A DNA stretch of 64,000 bases from CAVPCZ01 sp963702445 (lineage in GTDB: Bacteria; Bacteroidota; Ignavibacteria; UBA10030; UBA6906), in contig CAVPCZ010000016.1 of NCBI GenBank assembly GCA_963702445.1, forward strand, positions 372,001 to 436,000, read 5' to 3'. A program made the position numbers and the translations under genes. Every line of letters starts with the position of its first letter. Position 1 is the first letter of the stretch. Shown here in pieces: positions 10,702 through 20,905 of the stretch. The notes beneath the pieces are model-generated. The model ran no database searches and had not been told where the DNA came from. It worked only from the letters and a program-made list of their open reading frames with translations.

Positions 10702-13382
10702 CTACACATTCCACCAGTAGCTTACCTTGATCAGGAAGATATTGTCGGGGTGGGCATCCATGAGCTGACGGAAGGAGCGGTCCAGCTGGAAGTCTCCCTC
10801 CGTACCTGACTCGCTTCGCGTCTGGGTCCACACAAAATACACACTCGAGCCGGGGGAGAATTCCCATCGCAGGACGGCGTTTCCCCGGAGCGAAACGTAG
10901 TTGAAGTCGGGGTTGGTAAAGCTGAATGGGGCCGCCGGTCCCCCACCATCGGGATCGACTATATACTCCCCATCTTGAAGCGTCATGGAAGCACCGTTGG
11001 TTTCGTAATGATTGAAATCATATGATCGGGGGAGGGCAAGCTCTTTGATGTCGACATACTTCCCGGCCGAGAACAGTGGCTGCAGAAACACCTGAAGGCT
11101 GAGCGTTGGCGTGAATGTCCAGTTCACGCGGAGGTTTCCGGAGACCGTTGTCTGATCCATCGTTCCAAACACGTACCGCGTGCCGAACGTGTTGGCGGCC
11201 AGCGGGTCGTCAAACGCGCCGATCCACTGGGAGTATTCTTTGAGTATTTCGACGCCGGGCCCGAAGGAGAGATTCACGGAAGATGAGGGCCGCCATCCCA
11301 CGGAGACATTGACGGAAGAGCTTCTCTGCCAGTCTGACTGATACGTCGAACCGTTGAGTTCTCCGGTGATATCCCGCCTGTAGTCGGTCTCGAGCTCCAG
11401 GTCGAACTGGTATCCCGGGCTGTTCAGTGTCAGCGGCCCGCCGCGGGTCCGGCGATTATTGACTGTCTCGGGATTGTATGCCGCGTTGAACCCCAGCTGG
11501 GAGTAGTTGGGAAGTTCGCTCTGACACCGGAAGAAGAGACCCTTCCATGTGGTGTTTCCATCGAAGTCCTGATTCGCAAAACCCGCACCGAGGATCATGA
11601 ACTGGCGATACAGTGAGGTCGGCTCCACCCACTGGTACCCGGCCCCGATGTGCGCATTGATGACATCACTCCGGCTGGAGTAGCCAAGATCATTGATTTC
11701 GAATTTGGGATGAATGATGCCGAAAGCGGAATTCACAAAGAAGCTCCCCTTCTGCTTGGACAGCCAGAAACGGGCGGCGTACCCGGAGAGAAGCGTGGCG
11801 GAACTGTCAACACGGGAGTACACTCCGTCAGGCCGCTGGAAATAGTGCTGCGAATTTGTCTGCACGGCCACCATTCTTGCCTGATTCCCCGCTATGCGCG
11901 AACCGGCCACCGCACCCGTAATGACCCATTCCCTGTCCGCGTCCAGGAACGTCCACCCGTCGATCCCCAGCACCACTCCGCTCCGGTTCACTTCATCGCG
12001 CAAACGGTCGTCCTGAAACACCCGTTCGGTGACAGTCGAAAGGAATCCCAGTCCCTGCCGCCCTCCGGAGAACTCTTTGTGTCCCCGCAACACTCCGTAA
12101 TAGGCCAGCGGCTCAATCTCCGCGCGGGAGCGCTCCTCTCCGGACTGCAGTTCCGCGTACTCACGCGCGGTAATACCCAGAATGCTTCCGATACTCCAGT
12201 TGTCCCCGAGCTTGCCGGAGAGTTTTGCGGCACCGAGGATCTTTGTTCCAAGAGGCACATCGGCGAATTCGGCATCGGGAACGCTTCCCTGAGGAGCCCG
12301 GCCGATACGCCTGCTGTAGAAAATGTTCACCGAGGGGAAGTTGAAATTCCAGAAATCCCGCGCACCTCCCTGCCCGAAGTGAAAAATGGATGCGCCCTCC
12401 AGGAAGAAGGGGCGCTTCTCTTCGTAGAACGTCTCAACATCGCTGAGGTTGACCACCGCCGGATCCACCTCCACCTGTCCGAAATCCGGATTGATTGTCG
12501 CGTCCAGCGTGAGATTTGTTCCAATCCCGACCTTGAAATCGGCCCCGGCGCCCGCGCTGTAGGTTGAGCCGTCGTCAAAGGGATCACCGGGAGCGGGCAG
12601 CGTGTACTCCGCCCGGGTCGTGACATACGGAAGGATCTCCACCCTTCCGGGAGGATGGGTGCCGTCGATTCCGGAGAGAACCCCGAACCGGGAAACGAAC
12701 CCGCTCCCGTTTTTCGGCGTGAACGCCAGGTAATCGGTCTCATGGTTCCGGGCAATGTCCCGCGCGAAATTCACACCCCAATCGGCGGTGGTCTGAAACC
12801 GGAGTTGGGAGAACGGGATGCGGATTTCGGCATACCATCCCGCGGAATCCCTCGACACACTCCCCTCCCATACGCCGTCCCAGGAGCTGTCGTCCCAGTC
12901 ATCGTTCAGCAGCACGCCGTCGTAGTAGGTTCCGGCAACGTCAAGCCCGAAATAGAAACCGGATCGCCCGTCATGGTACGGATCGAGAAAGACTACAAAA
13001 TAATCGGAATTCGGGCCGACGTCCTTCCGATTAAGCCGGGCGACAATAGAATCCGGCGCATTGTCATGCATCATCGCGCCGACGTACAGCGCGGCATCAT
13101 CGTAGACAACCCTGACCTCGGTTTCTTTTGTCGCGGGGGCGCCTTCCACGGGTTCGCGCTGGAAGAACGGGTCCATGCCGGCGCCGTACGCCATATCCCT
13201 TCGGTCAATTGTCCGTCGACTGCTATTGTCTCCCGGGTTCGTACGGCCCGGACGAGGGGTTTTTGAACGGATGTGCTGTCACTGGCAAGGGCAGGCCACA
13301 CGAGGGTGACTGCAAGGAAAAGGATGGTTCCGGCAAGAGCGGGCGTACTCGCGCGATTTCCGGAGAAGGGAGGATGCTGCAT
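10702..13382 (-). CDS. DUF5916 protein: secreted CBM9-like domain plus outer-membrane barrel (one indel near 13176)
   Basis: About 893 residues. An N-terminal signal peptide (NRASTPALAGTILFLAVTLV, cleavage after ALA) is followed by a carbohydrate-binding family 9-like domain (TIAVDGQLTEGIW, VRVVYDDAALYVGAMMHD, and the WYAEIRIPFSQLRF strand). The remaining 600 residues are the DUF5916 domain (NPDFGQVEVDPAVVNLSDVE, FYEEKRPFFLEG, YSRRIGR), which is predicted to form a TonB-receptor-like barrel; the C-terminus is aromatic (SYWWNV). Family members occur in FCB bacteria and are of unknown function; a surface sugar- or heme-related role is speculation. The frame changes near 13176, shortly after LTEGIW. 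A hairpin lies in the 5' leader. Confidence 0.85.
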
Positions 13383-13423
13383 GGTGCCTGGGAATCATGA
13401 TGAGATGAACGGAAAAGCAGCCA

Positions 13424-13443
13424 CACCCGGCGGGAGCCGGGTG
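13424..13443. promoter_or_regulatory. Hairpin in the leader of the DUF5916 gene
   Basis: Perfect 8-bp stem CACCCGGC / GCCGGGTG with a 4-nt loop, about 42 nt upstream of the DUF5916 start. There is no U-run, so a terminator is unlikely; it may be an mRNA leader structure or a remnant repeat. Confidence 0.35.
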
Positions 13444-13605
13444 GGACCGGATGCGGGGGCACCCCCTTTCAGGAGGCTGTTCCGGGCAGCTTACCCGGAT
13501 GCCCTATGCATAGAGGACGTGTTGACAGGCGAATTGTTGCAGGTCATTCAACGGAAACGCCGTCTGAAGCATAGTATCCCCTGACCGGTTGGCCTCCTGA
13601 CGACC

Positions 13606-13629
13606 GAAGCCCGCCTGGAGGCGGGCTTC
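13606..13629 (-). terminator. Terminator-like hairpin after the DUF2911 gene
   Basis: Perfect 10-bp stem GAAGCCCGCC / GGCGGGCTTC with a TGGA-type tetraloop, 39 bp past the stop of the DUF2911 gene on its coding strand. It lacks a T-tract, so it is either a non-canonical terminator or a transcript-stabilising hairpin. Confidence 0.5.
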
Positions 13630-13667
13630 GTGCCGTGTGCTTCTTGCCCTGTCAGACGCAATCCGGG

Positions 13668-14726
13668 CTATTTCCCGCGGAGTTTCGTTAGCGTGGCGGT
13701 GATCCGCTTCTTGTTGGTCTCGTCGGTCACCCGCTTCAGGGCCTTTTCGTAGTTCTGAATCGCCCCCTTCACGTCTCCGGTCTTCTCCAGACCTTCGGCC
13801 AGGCTGTCGTAGACATTCCACGATTCCGGATAGTCCTTGACGTTCTTTTCGAACATCTCGATGGCTTCCTTCATCTTGTTCCGTCCCATCAGGTCATATC
13901 CGAGCACATTGATCTCCGCTTCCGTGGCGGCCATCTTCATGGCCTTTGCAGAGAGAGGTGCCGCTTCTTCCTTCTTTCCCAGGGCGTCAAGAATCGACGC
14001 TTTCGTGCGCAGGTTCGTGAAAGTCTCGGCAATGCCGGTGGACTTGTTGGCCCATCCCAGTGCCTCGTTCAGATCCCCGCCGTTCCGCAGGGCATACTGT
14101 GCGGCCTGGTCGAAGCCCTGCCACGTGAACCCGGCAGGCCCGCGGAGGAATTCCTCCCGGGCGTATGCGAGAACCTGAGAACGCGTGTCGACAGCGATGG
14201 AGATGGGGATCCTCAGCTTCTCCCAGCAGAGAGAGAGCACCGCGCTCGAGTCGGAGAGATCTGAAAATTCAAACTGAAGCCATTCGCGGTACTCACCCGG
14301 CTGGGGGGTCACCGTGATCCTCAGCAGGTCCTCCGATTCCTTGTAGAAATAGCTCCCCCAGGATGTGGCGTTCTTGTTCAGGATGACGGTCCACGTTGTG
14401 GGGGTCGGAATCATGTGCAGGCCGTAGGTTCCCGCCGGGACATCCTTTCCTCCCACTTTCACCGCTTTTGAGAACATGATGGTCGTATTCTCGTTTGCGC
14501 CGGCGCGCCACACTTCGCTTAAAGGCACGAGCCCACCCCATACCGCACGGGCTTTCACGGCGGGCCGGTGATAGGAAATCTTGACCTCTGTTATGCCAAT
14601 TGTCTGCGAGACGCCCGCGGCCGGACTTGATTGCGGCAAAGGAAGTTGGGGTTGCGCGACGGCAGTAAGGGCCATCGCAAAGCAGGCGGCCAGAAAGGCG
14701 CCTGCGAACAGTCTGTGGTGATTCAT
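13668..14726 (-). CDS. DUF2911 protein with C-terminal TPR repeats
   Basis: 352 residues, uninterrupted. Residues 1-25 are a signal peptide (LFAGAFLAACFAMALTAVAQ). Residues about 40-190 form the DUF2911 domain, recognisable from ITEVKISYHRPAVKAR, VWRAGANENTTIMFSK, DVPAGTYGLHMIPTPTTWTV and ILNKNATSWGSYFY. The C-terminal half contains tetratricopeptide-like repeats (EAAPLSAKAMKMAA, MKEAIEMFEKNVKDYPESWN, GAIQNYEKALKR). DUF2911 proteins are exported proteins of unknown function common in Bacteroidota and Acidobacteriota. The gene stands alone, with a hairpin after its stop and no close neighbour upstream. Confidence 0.9.
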   Translation of the reverse strand: MNHHRLFAGAFLAACFAMALTAVAQPQLPLPQSSPAAGVSQTIGITEVKISYHRPAVKARAVWGGLVPLSEVWRAGANENTTIMFSKAVKVGGKDVPAGTYGLHMIPTPTTWTVILNKNATSWGSYFYKESEDLLRITVTPQPGEYREWLQFEFSDLSDSSAVLSLCWEKLRIPISIAVDTRSQVLAYAREEFLRGPAGFTWQGFDQAAQYALRNGGDLNEALGWANKSTGIAETFTNLRTKASILDALGKKEEAAPLSAKAMKMAATEAEINVLGYDLMGRNKMKEAIEMFEKNVKDYPESWNVYDSLAEGLEKTGDVKGAIQNYEKALKRVTDETNKKRITATLTKLRGK

Positions 14727-15062
14727 GGGAGGCTCCAGGGTTGAGACATTCGTGGTGGCCGGAATGCGGATCCGGCAGAGACTGAATACTAAACCGCCGC
14801 CCCGTACAACAGGTTCCCGGTTTCGTCGCGCCGATGAGCCAACTCCACGTGCACTACCCGCATCCTGCCGCTATCCGGCAGGCGGCGAGATGGGTCTTGC
14901 AGAAGGACAACCGGCGGTTCCTGCAAGGGGGGCATGGAGAGGTCTGACAGAAAGTGCAAGCAGAGATGGCTTCAGAAGGGCAATCTGGAGGGGGTGACAG
15001 GGGGCAGTCCAGTCGTGGCTGCAGGATGCAATTCAGACGGACAACCCGCGTTCCGCCGGGAT
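14727..15062. other. Intergenic stretch without recognisable gene
   Basis: 336 bp between the DUF2911 gene and a small unknown gene. On the minus strand TTGTAC and TATTCA about 90 bp upstream of the DUF2911 ATG could be a promoter, but the spacer is only 15 bp. I see no coding frame with a plausible start and no RNA gene here. Confidence 0.5.
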
Positions 15063-15583
15063 TCAGGTCAGCATGCGAAGCCTCCCCTGTTCTGTCAGGA
15101 GACGCATGGCCCGGTCGCGAAGTGTTCCCGGCCCTATGTTTCGCGTCAACCTGTCCGACGCCTGAATGCACTGCTGTAATTGCGAACGGATTTGCTCGCC
15201 GAAAAGGTCGGCCCCTCCGGACGGTGAAGTATGTCCAGAAGCATGCCAGTCCATGTCCAGGAGAAAGTGCCGCACGACGCCGGTGACATGCTCAAGACCG
15301 GAAAGCGTCTGAGTCCAGTTGCCGAGAGCGGCGCAAATCTCAGCCTTCAGCATATAGAGCACAAGATCCTCGTATGCGGCATCGGGACCTGATTCTGCAA
15401 GTGCGCATTCAACCGACTCGAGGGCTTCGACGTAACGTTGCCGGTGGTCGAGGTAGAAGGGGCCAGGTCATCCTGGTATCCCGCCTTCTCGTGTCCGATT
15501 TTGATCGCTTCGACGTAGTCGCGATAGGCATCATCGAGCCGGGTTCTCAATGAACGATCAAAGGCCCGGCACCAATTTTCCAT
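15063..15583 (-). CDS. Helical protein of unknown function (one indel near 15462)
   Basis: About 173 residues once a single missing base in a C run near 15462 is restored: the N-terminal part MENWCRAFDRSLRTRL... then continues as FYLDHRQRYVEALESVECAL and AAYEDLVLYMLKAEICAALG in the neighbouring frame. The composition (regular Leu/Ala/Glu/Arg heptad-like spacing) predicts a bundle of helices similar to a TPR or four-helix fold, and there is no signal peptide. I recognise no family. The gene is preceded by an orphan gene tail in the same orientation (15622-15935). Confidence 0.55.
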
Positions 15584-15621
15584 ATCATCCCCATTGTCGA
15601 CATTCTGTTCATCGGGCGACG

Positions 15622-15935
15622 CTATGATCCTACATCGTAGACATCAAAATACGCATCTCGGAGCTCTTCTTTTGTGACCTGCGACACCTCTTCTAGGGAA
15701 TACACGGCAATTCCCTGCTGCGTGATGCTTGCACCGGAGAGCTTCCTCCATAGGGGACCAGGTTGCAGATCTGACACCTCCCGGCTGCTTGATATGGTCG
15801 CTGAATGCCGGTCTCGGGATGTGTCGGTTTCGGGATCTGCCGCTTTGAAGTGTGTCGGCTTCGGGATGCGTTCGTTTGTGCTCTGGTGCCTGGATGCTGG
15901 TTCCTGGATCGTTCCTGGATGTCCTGTTCTGTTGA
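15622..15935 (-). pseudogene. Orphan 3' gene fragment without start codon
   Basis: On the minus strand a frame is open from a TAA near 15936 to a TAG at 15622. It has no ATG, and its upstream half is low-complexity DNA, but the last 45 codons read like protein (KLSGASITQQGIAVYSLEEV..., ending LRDAYFDVYDVGS). I interpret it as the 3' end of a gene whose 5' part was lost, replaced by repetitive spacer DNA, or lies in another frame. No family is recognised. Confidence 0.35.
15800..15925. repeat. Low-complexity spacer with TCGGGATG and TTCCTGGAT repeats
   Basis: Short imperfect repeats: TCTCGGGATG, TTTCGGGAT, CTTCGGGATG, followed by CTGGATGC, TTCCTGGATC, TTCCTGGATG. The units are too short and irregular for CRISPR. 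The stretch explains most of the gene-poor interval 15584-16027. Confidence 0.5.
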
Positions 15936-15958
15936 CTTATGCCTCCGGGTTGTATAGA
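15932..15958 (+). promoter_or_regulatory. Possible promoter of the class V aminotransferase
   Basis: TTGACT (15932-15937) and TATAGA (15953-15958) with a short 15-bp spacer, about 70 bp upstream of the ATG at 16028. The boxes are good but the spacing is poor. Confidence 0.35.
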
Positions 15959-16027
15959 TTCTCTCAGTTCCCTCAGTGCTGTCCAGAATCTGCTCACAAC
16001 AAACGTTCCCGGGAGGGCTGTCGGTCC

Positions 16028-17269
16028 ATGAACTCGAAAGATCACGTTTCCTCAGGCATCGCGGGCACGGCGCGCGGATTTCCCCTCGCTCAAACGCAGC
16101 CACAACGGCTATCCCCTCGCATACCTGGATGGACCGGCCGGAACACAAATGCCGCAGCAGGTCATCGATGCGATCTCCGGCTACTACAGCACGTGCAACG
16201 CGAACACGCACGGAAAGTTCATCACGACCATTGAGTCCGACAGTATGCTGGAAGATACGCGAAAGACCGTTGCCGCATTTCTCGGCGCGGCGAGCGGCGG
16301 CACCATCTCGTTCGGCGCCAACATGACCACACTGAACTTCGCTCTGAGCAGGGCCATCGGACGCTCTCTTCAGCGGGGGGATGAGATCGTCATTACCGAA
16401 CTCGACCATGAGGCAAACCGCGGTCCATGGCTGACCCTGCGGGATCAGGGCATCATCATCCGTGAAGCGGCGGTCCGATCGGATGCGACGCTGGATTATG
16501 AAGATTTCCGGGAGAAGATCAACAAGCGAACGCGTCTCGTCGCGATGGGATTTGCTTCCAACGCATTCGGCACGGTGAACGACGTCGCTCAGATAAGGGA
16601 AATCACCGCGCGATTCGGGGCACTGCTTCTTGTTGATGCGGTGCACTATGCCCCGCACTTTCCCATCGACGTCACAGAGACTGGATGTGGACCTGCTGTT
16701 GTGTTCGGCGTACAAGTTCTACGGTCCGCATGTCGGGATCCTGTATGCGCGGGAAGGAATCCTGGACGGCCTCGATACCGACAGGCTTCGCACGCAGGAC
16801 CAGCAGGCGCCCTACCGGATTGAAACGGGGACGCTCAATCATGCTGCCATCGCCGGCGTGAGAGAAGCCGTCCGGTACATCGCTGCGCTCGGGCATGGCT
16901 CTGACCTCCGGTCCAGAATCATGGACGGCATGCAGAATCTCGGCCGCCATGAGCGGGCGCTCGGGATGAAGCTCTATCAAGGGTTGAAGGAGATCCCGCG
17001 TGTGAACGTATGGGGCCAGTCGTTTGATGTGCCGCGCCGTGCCCCCACGGTCTCCTTCACGATGGATGGAAAGAAGGCTGCGGAGGTCAGCACGCACCTT
17101 GCAGAACGCGGAATCTGCACATGGGATGGGCACTTCTACGCGATTCGTCCCATGGAGGTGATGGGACTTCTGGATCGGGGAGGCGTTACGCGGGTGGGGA
17201 TCTCGCTCTACACGACAGACGAGGAGGTCACGCGGCTTCTCGACGAGGTCCGGTGTACTGGCAAAGTGA
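16028..17269 (+). CDS. Class V aminotransferase / cysteine desulfurase-like protein (indels near 16074, 16675 and 17255)
   Basis: About 413 residues. A PLP enzyme of the NifS/Csd fold, most like the VC1184-type cysteine desulfurase-like subfamily: LAYLDGPAGTQMPQQVIDA and NANTHGKF near the N-terminus, ITELDHEANRGPW, LLLVDAVHYAPH (PLP-ring Asp and His region), and the Schiff-base lysine in LCSAYKFYGPHVG. The substrate is not known for this subfamily; desulfurase activity is an inference. The start MNSKDHVSS is in a different frame from the body (break near 16074), and a second break lies at the insertion near 16681. The open frame runs on to 17406, but one missing base near 17255 would give the natural end RRVLAK and stop at 17269, avoiding overlap with the convergent mttB-like gene. 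Confidence 0.82.
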
Positions 17270-17359
17270 CCGGCGGTCATGAGAACTGGAAGCGCGGCAA
17301 CGGGGGGCCGAGCCGAACGCTACTCCGGCCCTTCCACAGAGGCTCAGCTGCGTCGCCGG

Positions 17360-18818
17360 CTACGGCACGGCCCTCAGCCCGTAAGGAGCACCGTGCCGCA
17401 TCATGATCGTGCGAAATTCCGCCAGCATTTCCGGCGGCAGGATCGGCTCGGGCCGGCCGGCGAGCAACTTCTGACATTCAAGGGAGGCCCGATCGGCGAG
17501 TGAGGGCTTCCCCGCTGCAATCCATTCGTCAGCCCCGCCCCTGTCGATAATGCGCGGATACCAGTGTTCCGCCCGGAGCCACTGTACGGTGTGGGGATGG
17601 CTCATGAACTCTTCACCCCTCAGAATATCGGCGAACAACTCCCGCGCCATCGGTTCATCCCTCGGGGTAATGCCATCGATCAACCGGTAGGCCATCCGGA
17701 CAATCTCATGATCGATGATCAATTTCTCGAGGCTGATGCAGTTTTCATAGTCCATCATACCGCCGCCCGATACCACATTGATTCCCGCCAGTGCGGCCAG
17801 CACGGCACCCATGCCGGTTTCCAGTCCGGCCTGTGCATCAACACATTTTGCGTCGCTCAGCCCGATGTACGCATGCGTGGGAAGTCCGAGCGATTTCCCG
17901 ATCTGGCTCGCGCCCATATCCAGCATCATCGTCTCCATCGCCCCCATGGGTGGAGTCCCCTTCCGGTGGTCGAATGCTGCAGGCGAGCCCCCGAACACGA
18001 CCGGGGCGCCGGGGGCGGCGCACTGGGCAATAACCAGACCGGAGAGATTTTCTGCAACGTGCTGGACGAGTGCACCCGTCAGGGTCACGGGAGCGGTGGC
18101 GCCTGTGAGAGGCATGGCAACGAACTCCGAGGGAATCCCGGCACGGGCGCAGTCGATGACGCTCTGCGCGGTGAGGGTGCTCCATTTAAGCGGAGGCGAA
18201 GGACAGGCGTCGAATATCGCCAGGGGCCGGGCCTTGAGCTCTTTTGCCCCCTGACGGAGCACGATCAGCATCTCCAGCATCGGTCTGAAACCGGCGATGG
18301 TAAACGTCCCGGTGATGATGGGTTTGGAACAATGCTGGAATGCGATGAACATGCGGTGGCAGTCCGCCACTTCCGCCGGGACATCGCTGCTTGTCAGTCC
18401 GGTGCTCTGGAAGTGGAAATGTTCGAGTCTCTGGGTGAGACGGGAAAAGTTGACGACGTCCTGGGTGAGCGCCGGCCGTTCGGCGTATGCCTGGTAATCA
18501 AAAATGCGGAGGGCAGCGGAGCCGGGATCGAAGTGAACCTGTCCCCACCGATACGAAACGAATGCGTTCCCGAAACGTCCCACAGGTCAAACTCATGAGG
18601 CGTGAGTGCCAGCGATCGTTCGACAAGAGTCCGTGAAACAGGATTCTCCCTGCCGGCGTTACCGTCGCCCCGCTCTCGAGAAGGAGTTTCCGCGCAACCT
18701 CGTTCTCCACAAGAACGCCGATCGTGGCAAGAACCTCGAACGCTTCATCGACAATGCGCCCGAGGAGCGACGGGCTGAGCAGGTGTGCGCTCGGACGGAT
18801 ATGATCGTGTGGGATCAT
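17360..18818 (-). CDS. MttB-family trimethylamine-methyltransferase-like protein, non-pyrrolysine (indels near 18543 and 18650)
   Basis: About 486 residues, the usual length of the superfamily. Characteristic blocks: VHFDPGSAALRIFD, SSDVPAEVADCHRM, ITGTFTIAGFRPMLEM, GTPPMGAMETMMLDMG and INVVSGGGMMDYENC. The superfamily transfers a methyl group from a methylated amine to a corrinoid protein. No in-frame TAG is present, so it belongs to the non-pyrrolysine branch (glycine betaine- or carnitine-type enzymes and many uncharacterised ones). No corrinoid protein or activator lies nearby, so its partner is unknown. The start MIPHDHIRPS at 18818 has AGGAC upstream. It is probably the last gene of a DUF6599-DUF362-mttB cluster. 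Confidence 0.85.
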
Positions 18819-18960
18819 GGTGTCCTGCTTTCGGTGAGCAAGGTGTTCAACTGCAGTCGGATCGGTCGATGTCGCATTGGCCCGAATCCCGGCGAAAAGT
18901 CGGGAAGGCCGCATCTCCTGCGGAAGAGACTGTCCGGCGAGAGCGTATGGTTGCGCTCCC

Positions 18961-19896
18961 TCAGGACAACAGGATCCCGTCCTTCCACCCCATGCGGACC
19001 AGGTCGATGCGTGTCAGGTCGGACACACCCAGGCCGTGTCTCGTCTCCGCCACCTGAATGTGCTTTGTGGGGGTGACCACCTTGTCCTCCCCAAAATGGT
19101 CGATGCGTTTCAGGCGGAGAAGTTCGGCACCGAGCGCATCCACGGCCACCGGATCCCGCGAAACAAAGATCCCGCAGTAGTTCCACTGGTAGCGCGGGTC
19201 AAAGTTGTGCGGGCCCCTGCCGTAGAAGAGCGGGTTTAACGCGAGAAGGACATTCAGTCGGGTTTTCCCCTTCAGAATGGGAAGATTCCAGATGGCGCCG
19301 AGATCGGCACAGGAATCCCCATGATAGTCTGCGGGATTTGTCACAAACATGATGTGGTTCTTGATGCACCCGCCAATACCTGACCAGTGGTGTGTCCTCA
19401 CCGGACGCACGTTGAGGATGGCTGTGCGGTCGGCAAGAAGCGTGTGGGCCTCACGATCCGTGACAGGCACTGATGCTTCCGGCAGTGCGCACGCGGCGAG
19501 ACGCTTCTTGAGCTGTTCGTTGAGTTCCGTAGGAGTGGGCAGGTAGGAGTAGACGTTCGTCTTGATTCCCGCCAGATCATCGGGTCCGAAGAGCTGCCTC
19601 CAGGCATCTTCGGGCTTCTTGCTGCCAAGCAGTTCACATAACGCCTCATCGATCATCCGTGCAGCCACCGCTGCATCCACACCGCCGGCCGCGGTAACGA
19701 CACTTTTGTCGCGGATGAGAACCACCTTGGAGCGAGTCTTGACGGCGGATGGTGCTGCTTCTTTCCCGGCAGTCTGGTTCACCTCCCCCCTGGCTTCCAT
19801 CCCAACGAGTGAGGACCCGAAGGCCATGCCCGCGGCGGCAAGTGTAGAGTCCTTGAGGAATTCCCTGCGGGAGAATTTGTGAGTGTCCCCGGTCAT
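18961..19896 (-). CDS. Tat-exported DUF362 protein
   Basis: 311 residues, uninterrupted. The N-terminus carries a twin-arginine signal (KFSRREFLKDSTLAAAGMAF). The body is a DUF362 domain (KVVLIRDKSVV, AGIKTNVYSYLPTPTE, NVRPVRTHHWSGIGGCIKNH, FVSRDPVAVDALGAELL). DUF362 proteins often accompany 4Fe-4S ferredoxin domains, but no Cys cluster is visible here. A cofactor-bearing exported protein is therefore only suggested by the Tat signal. Its ATG overlaps the stop of the DUF6599 gene by 4 bases, so the two are co-translated. Role unknown. Confidence 0.85.
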   Translation of the reverse strand: MTGDTHKFSRREFLKDSTLAAAGMAFGSSLVGMEARGEVNQTAGKEAAPSAVKTRSKVVLIRDKSVVTAAGGVDAAVAARMIDEALCELLGSKKPEDAWRQLFGPDDLAGIKTNVYSYLPTPTELNEQLKKRLAACALPEASVPVTDREAHTLLADRTAILNVRPVRTHHWSGIGGCIKNHIMFVTNPADYHGDSCADLGAIWNLPILKGKTRLNVLLALNPLFYGRGPHNFDPRYQWNYCGIFVSRDPVAVDALGAELLRLKRIDHFGEDKVVTPTKHIQVAETRHGLGVSDLTRIDLVRMGWKDGILLS

Positions 19897-20800
19897 CGAG
19901 AGATCTCCTTCAGCGTGTAGTTGATTTCTTCGAATTGTCTTCGAACGGTGGATGCATCGGGAGCGTCAAGGATAAGCACTGCATGGACGCCTGAAGCCGC
20001 GACGAGACTCCAGCCAGCAGGGCCTCCATAGGGTTCCGCCGGTCTGTGGACTCCCCCCGGTTGGGTCTTCAGGTAGGCCTCTACCCCCGCCCTGGCGGAG
20101 CGCTCGTCGGAGAACCGTGCAAGGAGAATGCGCTCCGGATTTCCCGGTTTCCCGTAGCGGCCCACTACGGCGGCAGTGCGTTGCGGAAGCCCGAGAGGGT
20201 TGTTGTCCAGCGTGCGTTCGAGATTCTTGAGAAGCAGAGGTGAGATCACATAGCGCACCGTGAGCGGGCGCAGCCCCTTCTGTGGAAGAGCCGCGAGCAG
20301 GGCGGGAGGTCTCCCTTGAGCTCCCAGACGGGAGGCCAGGGTCTTGCCCAGCGCGAGAACTGCGTCACGGGACGCAGGCGTTTCCTGTTCCGCCTGGATG
20401 AAGACAAAATACCGTCCCTGCCAGAACCTGAGCATGCCTGCCCCGTATTCCGATCCCTGACCGATGCCCGCTTCGGCATCGATGCGTTCGTACGTGAAGG
20501 CGCCGAAAGCCCCGTCGGATTCTTCCATCTCGAATATGCTCAGGTGGATCGACGGTTCGCCCAAGTGAGTATACTTGAGCGCACGGACATTCTTCATTCC
20601 GTACGCCAGATAGACTTCGGCCCCGCCGTCCAGATACTCGAAAACAGTCCGTGTGTTGTAGTCGGTGGCTTTGCCCTCCGCCCGCCATTCCTTCACGGAA
20701 ACGGGAATGACATCATCCTTCACCGGGCTCTGCGCAAGGGAACCACGCCGAAGACCGTGGCCAGCGTAAAGGCAAGCAGTCGAAATGCAGGTCTCTTCAT
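19893..20800 (-). CDS. DUF6599 exported protein (one indel near 20745)
   Basis: About 302 residues. The signal peptide MKRPAFRLLAFTLATVFGV lies in one frame, and the mature part starting AQSPVKDDVIPVSVKEW in the next; one base is missing near 20745. Conserved DUF6599 landmarks are TVFEYLDGGAEVYLAYGM, IHLSIFEMEESDGAFGAFTY, GMLRFWQGRYFVFIQ and a second half-domain with RILLARFSDERSARAGVEAY. Function is unknown; family members are frequently found beside Tat-exported DUF362 proteins, as here (ATGA overlap), which suggests a shared periplasmic task. Confidence 0.82.
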
Positions 20801-20905
20801 GATAGGACTTCCGTGATACTTCCGCGATGCCGGACCGGCACGGTCCGGCATCACCTCTGGAAAGAAGACGGGGCGACCACCGGCCGCCCCGCACCACTCT
20901 CGCAT

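Noticed and set aside
13606..13629. Canonical rho-independent terminator
   Set aside because: The stem is perfect, but neither strand has a T-tract after it, so it is listed only as terminator-like.
15800..15925. CRISPR array or tandem-repeat gene
   Set aside because: Repeat units are below 12 bp, irregular and without constant spacers; no conserved frame.
17360..18818. Pyrrolysine-containing MttB
   Set aside because: No in-frame TAG occurs in the methyltransferase body, and no pyl genes are in the window.
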